64,000 nt of DNA, taken from Tyto alba. Lineage: Eukaryota > Chordata > Aves > Strigiformes > Tytonidae. The translations under genes and the position numbers were made by a program. This document shows, piece by piece, positions 38,331-52,006 of this stretch; positions within the stretch are counted from its first letter, which is position 1, and the number at the start of each line of letters is the position of its first letter. The notes under the pieces were generated by a model, which did not search any database, was not told the origin of the DNA, and saw nothing but the letters and a program-made list of their open reading frames with translations. The stretch lies in the NCBI RefSeq assembly GCF_018691265.1, contig NW_024881295.1, positions 13,560,314-13,624,313 of the forward strand. Direction: 5' to 3'.

Positions 38331-38600
38331 TCTGCAGGAAAGGTGGGGAGGCACTCTTTGTCAGGGGTAACAGTTTTAAACTGAGAGTAGGTTTAAATTA
38401 GATAGAAGGAAGAAATTCTTTACTGTGAGGGTGGTGAGGCACTGGCACAGGTTGCCCAGAGAAGTTGTGGCTGCCCCCTCCCTGGAAGGGTTCAAGGCCA
38501 GGTTGGACGGGGCTGTGAGCAGGTGGAAGGTGTCCCTGTCCATGGCAGGAGGGTTGGAACTGAATGATCTTTAAGGCCCCTTCCAACCCAAACTGATGAT
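37474..38600 (+). mobile_element. CR1 LINE, 5'-truncated, decayed 3' tip
   Basis: This is a non-LTR retrotransposon fragment of the CR1 family, the dominant LINE of birds. It begins inside the reverse transcriptase at the AFDTV motif and runs through the end of the ORF into the 3' untranslated region. The diagnostic avian CR1 words are present: AGAGAAGGCTC, AAGAAATTCTTTACTG, GAGGCACTGGCACAGG (38437-38452) leading into GTTGCCCAGAGAAG, and CCCCTTCCAACCCAAAC near 38577. The usual terminal ATTCTATG-type repeat is replaced by a degraded tail ending near 38600. Its GC content and residual CpGs stand out from the AT-rich host DNA. 5' truncation is normal for CR1 insertion. Target-site duplications are not evident, which is also usual for the family. 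Confidence 0.95.
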
Positions 38601-38677
38601 CTGGTATAAATAATATCTGGTACTAGGATATGTTATTGTCAGGCAGGCTCAAACTGAAAGCTGCACCTACTATTCAG

Positions 38678-38729
38678 GTGGCGGATTTTAATGGTGCCAG
38701 AAGAAGTATGACGACAGTGGCCAACCCCA
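38678..38729 (+). other. very weak candidate exon between splice consensus sites
   Basis: A CAG acceptor (38675-38677) and a perfect CAG|GTGAGT donor (38727-38735) bracket 52 bases that are open in one frame, reading VADFNGARRSMTTVANP. The other two frames have stops. The polypyrimidine tract before the acceptor is poor (CTGCACCTACTATTCAG). The peptide matches nothing that I know. The segment begins about 80 bases after the CR1. A 52-base open frame is expected by chance fairly often, so this is a note rather than a gene call. Confidence 0.12.
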
Positions 38730-41700
38730 GGTGAGTCATTTCGTTCTTCCAGAGATCTCAGATAAGGTGTTGGGATGGAGAAGATAAATGGGCAAGAAGG
38801 ATTACAGACCTTGTGCCCATTGGGGTTTATGGAGACTTTTTGGTTCAGATATGTATAAAAAGAAGTGGAGTTCCCATAACCCTCACCTAATGAGGTTGGT
38901 CACAGAGAACCAAATTCACATGAAAGGGAAACTGATCATGCACATTAGCCATGAAGATTCCAGATTAGCTGAGGCCAAACCAATTTTCTTTGCATTCTTC
39001 ATATCATGATCTAGAACTGAACTGCTAATTCAACGGATAACATTGTTAAATTGTCACAGGCTAGGTATTAGAGTAATTTAACAACTGGTAAGCAGAGAAG
39101 GTCCAGTGTTGTCACACGACCAGATGTAGAGGGATAAAATGAAACAATATCAAATTACTGATGTACTTTTGCTAAGACCCTTGACTGGGGTTCAGTGCTG
39201 AATCCCAGGGCCCCTGGGTGCTCTTTTGATTAAGAGCTCACTGACTGCATTAGATGCATAGTAATAGATCTTTAAAAATGTAATTCAAAGATAAAAATCT
39301 ATTAAGAGGGGTGTTGGGATGCAGTTATGTTTGGAAGAAAAGGACTGAAACTTTAGTCAATCCTCAGAATGATCAGTTATTTTTAGTTTTTCATGACATG
39401 ATGCCTATTGAATCAGGGGATTTTTGCTAGTCTCTAACTAACAAAACTAGTCCCCACTAATTTATGGGGAAGAAGTGCCAAGTACCTCACTGGAAACAAT
39501 CTATGCACCTATGTCAGACAAAATCCTTTCTTACTGTCCATAATAAAATTTGGAAATTGCATGTCCTCACAAACAGCAGAACTTCCTGACTGGATGTTGT
39601 CTCTGTTAAAAGCCAAACTAAATTCTTGCTTATATATCTTCCACATACCAGACAGCTTTATATTTGAGCTCATTTTTGACCTTTATAGATTAATCTTACC
39701 TTTGTTCTATATCCAGATGTATTTCTGCATTTCACTGCTCAACAATAACAACATTGTTACAATGATCAGGAACATTTCTAATATCTGTGAAATACAACTG
39801 TCATGGACAGATTTACTGACAGAGCCAGTAAGTGGAACAGTAGAGTCAATAAGGGTCACTCCCACTAGTAGAGATAGTAGTCAGTTCAATTAAAGCTTGG
39901 ATGTAAATTATGGACCTTAGTCCAAACCTGTTGTTATAGCTAGAGAAAAAGTTCTCCTCTTACTCTGTTGGCCCCTAATGGGGCTTAGACTAATCTTTGA
40001 ACCAGTTTATCTACTGGAAGGTGCAATGCCTTCTGTTCTGCATCTATCAACTGAGATAAGTGATCATCACCATGTAGTTAAGAGGGATCACACCTGCTTT
40101 TGGTACAGAAGGAAGTCTGGACAACAAAGCATTTAGAAGCAAATACAGAAATGCCCTTGCTGTTTCAGAAGAAGGATGAACTAGGAGAAAAAGTTTTTGA
40201 AACACGCTGGTCTGGGGACATACTGACTGGAATCCATCCATGTTATGGCTATCTAGAAGGTTATTTACTTACTCTCGTGATTGTTAAATGTGTAAGTAGG
40301 TAAACATTTTGTAAAAGAGTGCACACAATATTCAGAATTCACAAATGCCAAGAGAGGCTAAAAGACAAAATCCTATATTCTTTAACCATCAAAAGTTCTG
40401 AGTATATTCATAAACCTCTAGGTAATCTTGAAAGGTCAACAGACTTGGATTTTTTCTACCTGAAGAGAATATAAGTTCCAGGGGGTAGGTTTGCCTGCTT
40501 CTTGCCTGCTACCAGCTGTTTAAAAATGCTGGAACTACAAACATGAACATCAAATTAGGAATATTATTTCTGTTAAGTAAAAGCTAATGTTCTTTATATC
40601 TACAAACTGAGCAATACTTCTTACAAACTAACTGGCTATATGAAAGGCTTAAGCCAAAAAAGTTTGGCTCAGGATCCAAACTTTAAGCAACTCAAGAGAA
40701 CAAAGTAATTCCAAATTGTGATTTGAGTCTCTCTTGCTATTAAATGTGTAAATTTTTGTGATTACTGTTTTCACTAAGTGTTATGTCCAAAAACTGAAAT
40801 TCATTGAAGATTATAATGCTGTAAATAAGCGAAGGAAGTAAGCAAACTACATTCAATTTGTGAACTCTTCTCCATGCTTTGAGGATAAATTTTAAAAATT
40901 GTCACTTGATATTAGAAAAATTGATTATACTTTGACAACACGTAATATTTAACAAATTTACTAAGCTGTTTTATAGTCTTTGCACAAGACTTCTAAAGGT
41001 CATTTCACTGGCAAGTAAAATACTGGGGCTACTTTAGCACACACAGAAACAATTCTGAACAATTTATAACAGGATAGGAATTATGATGTCAGATCTAATT
41101 GAGAGTAGAGGGGTGATTAAACAGAATTGCACACAGGATTGCTTTGAAAGGTTAAAATTCCTGTTCTGTGAATATTAAGAAAATTTTATATAACAAAAAC
41201 AACAGGCAGGATTTCAGGTGTTTGTTTAATATACTAAAAGGAAATACTTTGGGCTATTTTGCACCATTCAAGGCCTGGGTTTAACTCTGGTTCCAAAAAT
41301 GCTAACCCCCACAAATCCCAGTCTGTTTTTGTATTGACAGTTTGTCCAGAGCTACAGCATCTCTGGCATTCTGGAGGAAGTTCTCATCTTCTAGAATCTA
41401 CCTCTCTCTACAGAAAGCACCAGCCAGTATCTGTCGCTGATGTGAAGATACCTCTCCTATCAAATCAGTGTGTGTGGGGGGAAAGTGCAAGATTATTAAA
41501 AGTTGAATGAAATATCTCATGGCCTTTGAGCTTGCTTGTTTTGTTGGCTGTGGGAAATTACCATTCCTTTCTTCTTTTATTCTGCCTTTAACCTAGGCAT
41601 CCCTGGTCATATTTGACCTACTGATCTGACAAACACTATTTTGATGAGTTTTATCTACTTTCACAACTGAAAAGAATTATCCTCTAAGGTAGTCTGGTAG

Positions 41701-44700
41701 CCAGCTTCACCTTAGGTTCCATTTACAAACAACTATTTTGTTATTCATTAAGAAACTATTTTTTAAAAATAAAACAAAAACAAAACCAAAAAACTTGTCA
41801 AGATGGTTAAAATTCATGAGCTCTACCTCTCCATTCCAGATTATTTCCAGTTTGAATTTTAAGCAGAAGTCTGTCTTGATCAGCTTTCACACATTTGATG
41901 TTTCTATACTTTCTGCTGAGCATCTTTGCTTTTCTGTCATTCAGCAAACTTTGAACTGTATTTCTTATTTTAAATCTACTTAAACGTATGTGTATTTTTC
42001 TTAAATTCTGGTTACTCTTTGCTCTATAAGCCTTTTATCTGTTCAGGATTGAATATATCTATTGTCTGTGCAGTATTTACATACCTCTGGTTGTTTCAGA
42101 TACATTGCAACAACAAATCATTCATGTCACAAAAAAAAGCTTAATATAAATACTGCTATAAATATTATTGGGTATTGTTTATAGTTACATGCCTGGTTTC
42201 TATCTAGTTCTGTTGAAAAGAATGAGTAGAAATCATATTTAACACTTGCCTATGACATAAGCCTGAAGACTATATGGTAAAAAGTATGTGACATTTGCAG
42301 CAGTGTGTTTGTCCTCACTCTGAGCTGGTCTGATAAGGTAGGCATAAATAATCACCCTTGCCTCGTTTTAATTAAAGTGACAGTAAGTAAACACTGACTA
42401 GAAATCGATCAGAATCAATGGCCTTATGGCAAACTTGTGGAGAAAAATCTAGTGCGTCAGTCAAGATCAGATGAAAGAGCCAGTTTTCAGGCTGTCCTGT
42501 GGCCTGTGCCTGGAAGGGAAGAATGTAGATCCTGCAACACTAACAAAAAAGGGAAAAAGACCCTGACTCAACACATGAATGATAAACTGATAATGGAGAA
42601 AAAGGCAATCCTAACAGGCCACCTGCCTGTTTTTACCTTAGTGGCCTTTCAAAAAAAGAATGACTAACAAAATGTTTTGATATCTGCTGTCTGATTTGCA
42701 GCTGTTACAGACACTGGAGCAAGGTTGCAGGGGGATTTTTTTAGTATACACTTAAGCTAAACAGAGCAGATATGTACCAGCACATATCCAATTGTTTTGC
42801 TGTCTAGTCATTTAACAAAAAAATATTTTCCCTATATGTCTTCGCATTCATGCCTTAATTCTGAACTTACATATTCCTTTTCTCTTCCGAGTGTTCAACA
42901 ACCACCGACTAATTAATTACCTAGAACTATGTCTCACATTCCTACCTGTTTGGCTGATATAAGCCTGGCCTCAGAAAAGCTTAGGTGCTTTGTTCAGGGA
43001 GATCCAAAGCTCTGCTATTTGGATTTATTTCTTTGCTCCATTCCCAGGACTTCCCTCCCCCTGTAGCGCTACTTAAACATTTCTTCTTGTCTCTTTCTCT
43101 GCCCAGACATGAGACAGCCTATCTATTTCTGAGGTACAATATCATGTTTGTCTTAAAGATAAATGAAGGCACGTTTAAAGTCTAATGATTGGATTTTACT
43201 CCTTATCGAGGTACTTTTATTTTTCCTAAAATAAGTTGGATTTTAATTTTATTTTTAATGCTTTTAATGCTAAGGAAATTACACTTCCAAGTAACTAGTT
43301 TGTAATTTGTGATCATGCATGATTCTGATAGTGAAGGAATTTCATTACTGGTACGGTAAAAAGAAGAGAATGCATGTACATTTGCATGTCCATGTGCAGG
43401 TAAATAAATAGTAAACCACATTGATAACAGAGGCCATTATAATTTGAATAAGATTATATTCTCTCTAGGAGAGATAAAGGGTAATGAAAGACAATTCAAA
43501 GCTAGTTTGTTATTACTTCATCAAATACCTCAGCCTCAAGCTGATAAAATTCCCTTGTATAGCTCCCATGAGACATTAACTGCAACGATGCTGCCAACCA
43601 TTTGTAGTGATCTCTAAAAACATTAATATCACTATTTAAATGAGTTTGTGATGTAGTATAACAGAGGGTAAAGCTAGAGGTGAAACTACTACATAAGCTT
43701 TCATAAAATGACTACAAGTGTATTACTGGGCATGACAAAATGAATTATTTTCACAACAGACAGGTGCTCCAAAGAGACTTTAATAGACTTTTGCAGAGGG
43801 CAGGTTGGAAAGTGTTCTGCAAAGTAACATTCACTGTCCTCACCACCCTCAATGAAAGCCAGAACTTTTATTTTCCTTTCTTTTCAACCAAGTAAGGAGT
43901 ATCAGACTCCAAACTGTTAAGGAGTTTGACTCAAGTCTATTTGTTTCTGGTTTTCCCTGGCATTCTGTCATGTTTCCTCATCATTAATTGTTTTAAGAAT
44001 TTTTACTTCTGTGGCCCAATACCTGTGGAGTTTTGGGCAACTGTTCCTATGATTGCCATGGTGCAAAATTAAGCATACGTGTTGGTCTCTGCCACATAGC
44101 CACTTCAGTGAATTTCTGCTCAAAAATGGTGAATTATCGTAAGGGGCTTATGTCATTCAGAGAAGACAAATCTGATGTGTGACATGGTTTTGCATCAAGG
44201 CCTTCAGAGGGAAATGCATCTAGATCCATTATATTACAGATCCACACATTTTCACTGTGTTAATTCCTCCCCTACAACCAGAAACAGCCAGTTTCATATA
44301 AAATTAGGAAGTTGCTAGGACTGTCGACTTGCAAAATAACTTTTAAATCTGAAAAGTAATTAATTCACATTTTCTGAACCAAGGAAGTGATGGGGAAAAT
44401 AAGGCAAGTAGGGCAGCTGTTTGTCTTATTTTAGATCAAAATATTTGTATACTTAAAAAAATGTCATGCTTGACTACAGACTTATGTTGAAATCTTTTCA
44501 TTGTAAGCCTGTTAACTGAAACATTCTAATGGGGAGTATTTCATTAACACTTGGAAAGAAGAGGTACAGAAGCAAAAAGTACTATTGTCACAGTGTGTCA
44601 CTTGACAGGCTGTGAGGGAATTTAACATTCTTTGGTAGAAGTTCAGTCCCTTCCAGGAATACTCTGGATAACCAAAGTAATTTTATTAAGGGGTAAAATA

Positions 44701-45198
44701 GGCTGGGCCTAAGGCATGCACATTTTCCCCGTAATGTTTGAGTTTTGGTTTGTTATTTTTTTTTTTTTCTTAAAAGAAACAAAAGCCAAAATCCAAAACA
44801 GGGTTCTGAAACTTCTTTTGGAAGTTAAGCCCATCAGTTACATGCTTGTACAGCACAAGGACTACCCTGCTCCAACATAAATAATGAGTTAGTAAAATAA
44901 CTTCTCCTCCACAGAGACTAATAACATGGCTGCTGACTAGCATTTAGCCATTGGCCATGAGCTTCAGTTATGAAAACCATGGATATCTAAGTTAAAATTG
45001 TAATGTTTTGTCTTGAAATTTTATGTAGGAGATTAGGTTTGCTTAAAAAATAATAATAAAACTCATGAAGAAACAAAGAAGAGAAATTCAGGCCTTTGTT
45101 AATTTAAAAAGAAATGAAGAAATTATTTACAACACTTACTGTAGTATTTGAGGATAAACTTTTACAGACCTTGTATTGTCTGGTTTACTAGCTAGTGT

Positions 45199-45223
45199 CT
45201 TTATTTCAGTGTCTGAAATAAAG
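45199..45223. repeat. 11-bp perfect inverted repeat, 3-base loop
   Basis: CTTTATTTCAG (45199-45209), TGT, CTGAAATAAAG (45213-45223). The arms are exact complements, the strongest short hairpin that I noticed. The stem is far shorter than a pre-miRNA, and flanking bases do not extend the pairing. Confidence 0.85.
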
Positions 45224-45967
45224 TGCACATAATGTAAATGAATGCTAGAAAATACTATTGAGTTTTATTCATATCCCAGAGTAGGTCAGTTTTTTCTCTC
45301 TTCTGCCCATCTATGATACCTAAGACTTGATCAGTAAAATAATTCAGACTGTGCTTAAATTGCCTTCAAATAAAAATTCTTCCTGGAATCAAGAGGCTTG
45401 TAGCAAAGTAAGGTCAATGAAATGTGAATTAATATGGATGTTAACATGATTATTCACTGTTAGTATTAACACAGTAGGTTATTTTCCCCACAAGTAGTGA
45501 CACTACAAATGTTTAAGACTATTTTGTGGGTTTTATTTTCCGTATTAATTTTATAGACTTCCTTTTGGAATAACAGGTAATGTTTTATCTTTTTTTTTTT
45601 CCACTTAATTGGGATTTTTATTTTCTTAAAAGGCAGAAAAAGATTCTTATTTTTGAGATATATAATCTCTTTCTCATATTCAAAATTAACATGGTCACTA
45701 AAAAAAAATCTGGTTGTAGTGAAATGTGATATTCCACTTTCAATCTGTTCGCCTGTCCAATTACCAAGTGACTGAGAATGTTTCAAACTACATAATAAGT
45801 GCTGTATGATTTTGCATTCAAAGCTGCCCATCCTTCAGAGCTTACAAAATAATGAAGACAAGAGTGAAGTTGCAGGGAATATCTTTCAGTAAGAAACATT
45901 TTTTTCAAGGTTGAGGTTTCTTAAAGACATCATACATATTATTCATACAGTTTCATGGTTTGTTTAT

Positions 45968-46118
45968 TTGGGTTTGGGGTTTTTTTGTGGTTTTTGTTTT
46001 TTTTGGGGGGTTTTGGGGGGGTTTTTGTTGTTTTTTTTTTTTTTTGTTTGGTTGTTTTTTTTTGTTTGTTTGTTTGTTTGTTTGTTTGTTTGTTTGTGTG
46101 TGTTTTTTTCTTTTTTTC
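45968..46118 (+). repeat. G/T-rich tract with G-runs and (GTTT)n
   Basis: About 150 bases almost free of A and C. G3 at 45970, G4 at 45976, G6 at 46005-46010 and G7 at 46015-46021 are separated by T runs, then T14, then about nine GTTT units to 46097, then GTGTGTG and T7. The G6-T4-G7 part can form a quadruplex. Low-complexity frames (phenylalanine/glycine on one strand, lysine/threonine/asparagine on the other) span the tract but are artefacts. Confidence 0.9.
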
Positions 46119-48203
46119 CCTCCGCCTCTCCTCAGTTAAAAGCAATTCTAACATGCAACAATGAGCACTGGGCCAACACAATATATGTCCATCTCTTCAA
46201 GGACTGATATTTCAATCCCTGTCATACGCACAGGCAGACTTAAGAATTTACTTGTCAAGATTGTTTCTGTCAGCGACTGAATCACACCCTTCTGTTGAAG
46301 ACATATTACACCAGGACTCTGGCAGCACTGACTGTTCTTTTGCAGCAGAAAGGCGACACTTGCTCTGCTTTTGCTTTGCTTCCAGGCTGCTCAAATGAGG
46401 AGCGACTGCTAAGTGGCAATGCTCTTCAGTGCAATATGTTTAAGGATATGGGTCTGGCCCACCTAAGGAGCTTCCCTACTGCATGAGCCAAAAGGAGAAA
46501 TAGAAGGAAGAGCCCTATGGGACAAAACCCAAAATGCTGTGAAACCAAGCCTAATTTCATCTTGTATGAGTACCTCAAGGCGCATTATACAGACAAGAAG
46601 CATCTCTTTGGTAGGAAGCCTATAAATTCACAAACATTCTACACAGACTATTTTATACTATGAAAATTAACAAAATGATTATGTTCCAGCAGGACATAAC
46701 AGGAAACCCCACAGCACTCTGTCCTCACTGAGATAATCAGTAAAATATTTCCATTTAACATAGTAAGAGCAGGACTGGGCATATAGCTAACATCAAAAGC
46801 CAAGAGGGAGGAATTAACAAAAATATTTACAATAGAGTTGCCTTTGCAAAGATTAGACTAGAAACCAGAGATTAAAGTATTGTAATTTCAGTCATTGAGA
46901 TACATCTAAAAATTTATCAGTATGACAGATCACACTTTCTAGTGGTTTATGACTTATTAGAAAATATTTAAAAATACATTTTCTTCAGACTGCACAGAAA
47001 TATTCTCCTTTGGCATCAGAGAAAACTAGCAGGGTAAATCACCTTCCCATGACAAAAGTCTCACAAGGCTAGGGTGAAACATGCAACCCACACTTAATTT
47101 GAGAGATCGTCTCAGTATTACTCTTCAGAAAACTGTGTTTTGATGCAGATGGAATGAGAAATTAAACTTTTAAATTTTCCAACAGAGGACCATGTCCTAG
47201 CATCTTTGGACTCGGCAAAAAGGAAAATACTTGGATGGTTCAGCAGCAGGATTAAAGACCAAGGCTGAGATCAACCTTAAATCCTACCTGAACTATAAAA
47301 CCCTTGAGTGTCCCAGGACAGTCTTTAGCAGTCCCTCATCCCTCAGCTGAGAACCTGCCCTCTACTTGCTTGCCTTTGCTTTGGCCCCCTTCCCAGTGGT
47401 ACAGGTCTGGAGAGAGGAGCAGAGGTGCCTTTGCTAGCTAAACAGAGCACTTTGCAGGATGAGGACAGCAACAGGCACGGCCCTCTCTATAACAAAGCTT
47501 TTGTGTCTATGCAAGTTATCTAAGGATGAGTCCTCTGTGTAAAAGGTGGACACCTATGTCAGCTGTCCTTTAAAAGAAAAATCTTGAATGTGCCATCCAC
47601 CTGTGAAGAGGCTATTTTGACATCTAAGTGCAGAAGTAGCTTTGTGAATCCCAGCCCCACAGCTGCTAACTCTGGTTTTAGAGAGGCATCCAAGTTTCAG
47701 GTAAATGAGCTTAGATTTCAAAGTTTCCTTTCCGCAGCCTTTCCCTTGGTGCTGCTGGACAGCCATGATAATCCAGGTGTTGCCATAAACCTTCCTCTGT
47801 GAGATCACCGATCTGACTGAGGTCTGTGCATCCCAATCCCAAAGGTGAGGCCCTGCAGGTACATGCTGTTACACATATTGACCTTGACTAGTGCTGTACT
47901 GCAAGTCTGTCACAGCTGGATTTAGTAGGACTATTAATGGAAACTTCAGAAAATGCTTATGAATCTTATCCCCAGCTGGCGATGGGGCTTTCACAATAAG
48001 AGATAGATCTGCAAAATCAGCACAGATCCACATCTTCATTAAACAGTTCAAATGTTTTTCATGTTCAGCTTTTTCATTCACATTGATCTGCAAAACTTTG
48101 TTGCAGACCCAGCTCTCCAGATTTGACAGAGATTCAGCTCTAGCACCTCACTCTCACCCTTGGAGTCTTCATGGGGGAATATTATATATTTTCCACAATG
48201 TAG

Positions 48204-48229
48204 AAAAAAAAAAAAAAAAAAAAAAAAAA
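48204..48229. repeat. A26 run
   Basis: Pure A run of 26; no AATAAA in the preceding 30 bases. Confidence 0.92.
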
Positions 48230-49954
48230 GATAAATGTGTGTTTTAATGCCCCAAATAAGTGGTATTGCATTATTCTATTGAAGAGTTTGTTCCCTGGGG
48301 AATAGGTTGGGTGAAGATTTTCCAGTCATATCCCAGACCTTCTTAAAATCACAGCAGATATAATCAGTTTTTGAAATGCCCTTTATACCTGTCAAACTAA
48401 ATAAGATTACAGATTTGTCTGCTCACAAAAATGTGATGTCATATAGTCCCATTTGCTGCAGTTCAAGTCATTATCTATCTTGTCTGAAAGTGCAGTGTGC
48501 ATGATCTGCAAGATCAATGTTGGGTTTGTTAAAGGGGAAAAACCAAATATGACGGCTGCTGAATTCTCAAATGGAAAAGCAGAAGTCAAGATGCCATAAA
48601 ACATGGCTGTCCCTGTATAAGTTAACTAGAGACAAGTAATTTCCTCATCAGCAAGAGGCAACTAGTTTAAGGCAAATACCAGGAAACACAATAGGAGAGG
48701 AGAACATTGGAGGAGCTTAGATAAATGTGTTTCATTTGCAGACCGATAAGCAAGATCAAAGCAGCAAGTGTGAGCAAAAATAGCGTGCCATTTTTGCACA
48801 GATAACCAGACCTGCTCTTAGCTCATCTCTCCAAGCATTCCTGCAGGCACCCGTTCTTCAGAGTACCAACATTTCCCTCCATGCCACTCCCACACTAGAT
48901 ACACCTATCTGCAAGAGACAACTGGCTGGTATATAGCATTCCTGCCAGCTGTAAGTTGCAGGGCTATAATTTGGCCTGCGGAAGACAACTGGAAAGACTA
49001 GATTCAAAGGTTAAGAAATTGAAATGTTTTTAAGCAGAAGCTCGAAGTACCAAAGCAGTTTTTCATGCAGAGAAGAAATTAGAGTCCTACAGTGTATTGC
49101 TTTCAGATGAATAGTACTCCATAGATGTGCCTGAACTAAAAATCTCAGCCTGAATTTCATGATGCTGTGAAATTTATATATGAACTCAGATGTCAAACTG
49201 TTCATCACTCAGGGCCTGTTCTATCCTCTAAAATTTAGCATTTTCAATTGTTGCCAATTACGTCCTTCCTACTCGCCTACCAAAAGCCCCCTTTTTTTCT
49301 TTTTTTTTGTTGTTGTTTTGTCCCAGATATATCAATTATGTTTCACCAGCTGACATTGTCTCAGACAAGTAGCATTGTAAAATGTCACTGTCGGTGTCTG
49401 TAAGCTTTCTTTGGCTAGTGTGATGCTTGTAAGATTTCAGTGGAAGTCTCCATCATGGGAGGAGAAACAAGGCCAGGCCAAAAGTATTGAGAGGCAAAAT
49501 TCCTGGTCTTAATAGGAAGCACCCATAGAAATGCCACTGTGACTTTGCTTAGTACCCTTCAAATTTTGTTGAGCAAGTAATTTCAAGAGAGGACAATTTA
49601 AAGAATTTTGTTAATTGCTTGCAGAGACTTCTTACCACTTATTATATACATTTAATGATACAAGTTGAAAGAGTATTGCTAGTTAGATGACAAAATCAAA
49701 GGGTAAGAAAAAGACTGAACTGGGAATAAATATATTGAGGTATATAATAACCTATAGTAAAATTAGTAGCAGTTGAAAAATCTATGAAGAAATATCTACA
49801 TGTTAACAAACCAAAATTAGTTTGTAGAAATAAGTTATAAGCTCAAGATAGGCACAGATTCACAGGGAGAAAAAAAAAGTGACTGCTAGGTTTTCCATTG
49901 TTAAAACAGACTTATGCTCCCTGGATAAATTCTTAAACTTAAAACCCCATTGTT

Positions 49955-49974
49955 TCTCTCTCTCTCTCTCTCTC
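49955..49974. repeat. (TC)10 microsatellite
   Basis: Ten perfect TC units, probably polymorphic. Confidence 0.93.
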
Positions 49975-51817
49975 CTGTGTTCTTTCCATATGTGTGTTTG
50001 ACACAAACGTCTTAAAGAATTGTAATATTATGGTAATTTATTGGTATAGATTTATAACAGGTGAGAAAAGACAAGAAGCACAGAAGAAAGTACTGGGAAA
50101 GTCCTCGTTTACAATGTAGAGAGAACTGTGTCTGCTTTGGGTCAGAATTCTGCCTGTGTTGATTAACAGAGCTCTAAATGACGGTGTCCTGCCTTGAAGT
50201 GGGATGCCCTTCACCTTTTTTCTTAGAGACCAAAGTATTCCTAAACCAGCTTGGCTCATCTGGTTCTACAAATAACACTTTGAGTGCTCAGATACACTTG
50301 ACTAGGCAGAAGGGAATCTCTTAATTCCTGGTATTCAGTACGGACTTGGCTATTTTACAGTGCATTAACCATATAAAATGTTTTATTTATTTTGCTGACA
50401 AAAAAATGTATGGCCTGCCAACTTTATTTCAACTTCACTTCAAACTGGCTTCACCCTTGCATGTGACTTTCTGACACTATTAATCTCACAGGCTGTATGT
50501 ACCATAATATACATATTTCTGGTTATTAAACTCTGGAGTGCAATTCCAATCTTTTGCTATACACCTATGGAGGTTTTCACCTCAAATCATCCATAAGATA
50601 TAAACTTATCTTCCATATTTTTTATTGAACTCCTATATCAGGTCACATAGTTTAGAAAAAAATCTCTGTCTGTTGTTCTACTAAATAATTAAATATTTAT
50701 ATTTATGTATATTTACTATATTTAACATTATTTTTTTATATATATATTCAGTGTTAAATTACCATTATCATTTAATTTAATAAAAGCCAAAGCTGATACA
50801 TATCTCCTTGCCTGTTCCATCTTTGAAGGCAGAATGGGAACAGGGAAGGAATGATTTCAATGTTACGTTTCAGCATTTTTCTTTGTGCTTGAATATTTAA
50901 CAGTTAGCTTCAGGGACCAATGATCTCAGTATTCCAGTCCTATAAATGAGACAATATGAGAAATCTCAAGGATGTAGAGTGAGAAAACTGTACCCAAAAA
51001 CCTAGTTTATGATTGAAATAACATATGTAACATTTCTGAGTAAAGGTGTCTTTCATACAAACTTCATATTGAAACTTTTGGCATTTCTCTGCTAAAAAGA
51101 TTATGACAGCAGAAATTTCAAACTTATAACAAAATCTTTTTTTTTCCTGTCCCATTTGACATTATCAGTTTAAGTTTTTTTGAGAGTGCACAAAGGAGGA
51201 GAGGGAAATCTAAATAATTTAATCATCTAATGATACACAGTGGTGCTTGGTGATATTTTTGGTCATGTTTAAGCACATAAAGTGCGATTAGTGAGATTAT
51301 GGGCCCCATGATCAAGCTCCACTTAAAACAATGGTGTTCAAGTGTACCTAAGAACCAAAACCATAGGTGCCCAATTGATTTGGCAGCTATAGTCCTGATG
51401 AGATTGTTTAAGACATTACTTCTCCCTAGATCTGGCACTTACAAACTTCCAGTGATTACTCCTCTAATAGAGTCAGAAGCACAAAACCCACAAGTGTTTG
51501 CTTTTCAACAGAAAGTGATTTGGCTTAGCTACAACTCATCTTTCTCAGCTGTTCTTACACGTCTTTGCATGTCTTACCTACCTGACTATATCAGAGGTGA
51601 GGTAAAAAACTCAGCTGCTGATCAATAACAAACAGTACCGGGAGAGAAGGAGGTGGAAGAGGAATAATGTTATTGAAGGGGATTACATGCTTTCCTATTT
51701 CTAATTTGGAAAGAAAAAAATAATTTAGCCTGCAAATTAGAAGCATACAAAGAAGCATACTAAAAAAAGGAAAATGTAGCTTCCCTTAACTAGAGTGACT
51801 CCAAAATGTACTCATGT

Positions 51818-51840
51818 TGGGGGTGGTGGTGGTGATGAGG
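51818..51840 (+). repeat. short (GGT)n tract
   Basis: TTGGGGGTGGTGGTGGTGATGAGG: four GGT units after a G5 run. Confidence 0.8.
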
Positions 51841-51988
51841 TGTTCATTAACAATTTTGTCAGGTGCACATATTTTAGAATAGGTGTTCTACTGATGTAAA
51901 CACTTAAGTCAATGAAGTTTCATGTTCATGAAATAAAACTATAATTAATGAAAGTTCAAATTCAAATGTGCAATTGCAAGATATTACC

Positions 51989-52006
51989 AAAAAAAAAAAA
52001 AAAAAA
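51989..52006. repeat. A18 run
   Basis: Pure A run of 18 bases. Confidence 0.92.

Noticed and set aside
45911..46207. Phenylalanine-rich 98-codon frame and its lysine/asparagine-rich counterpart
   Set aside because: Both are translations of the G/T simple-repeat tract.
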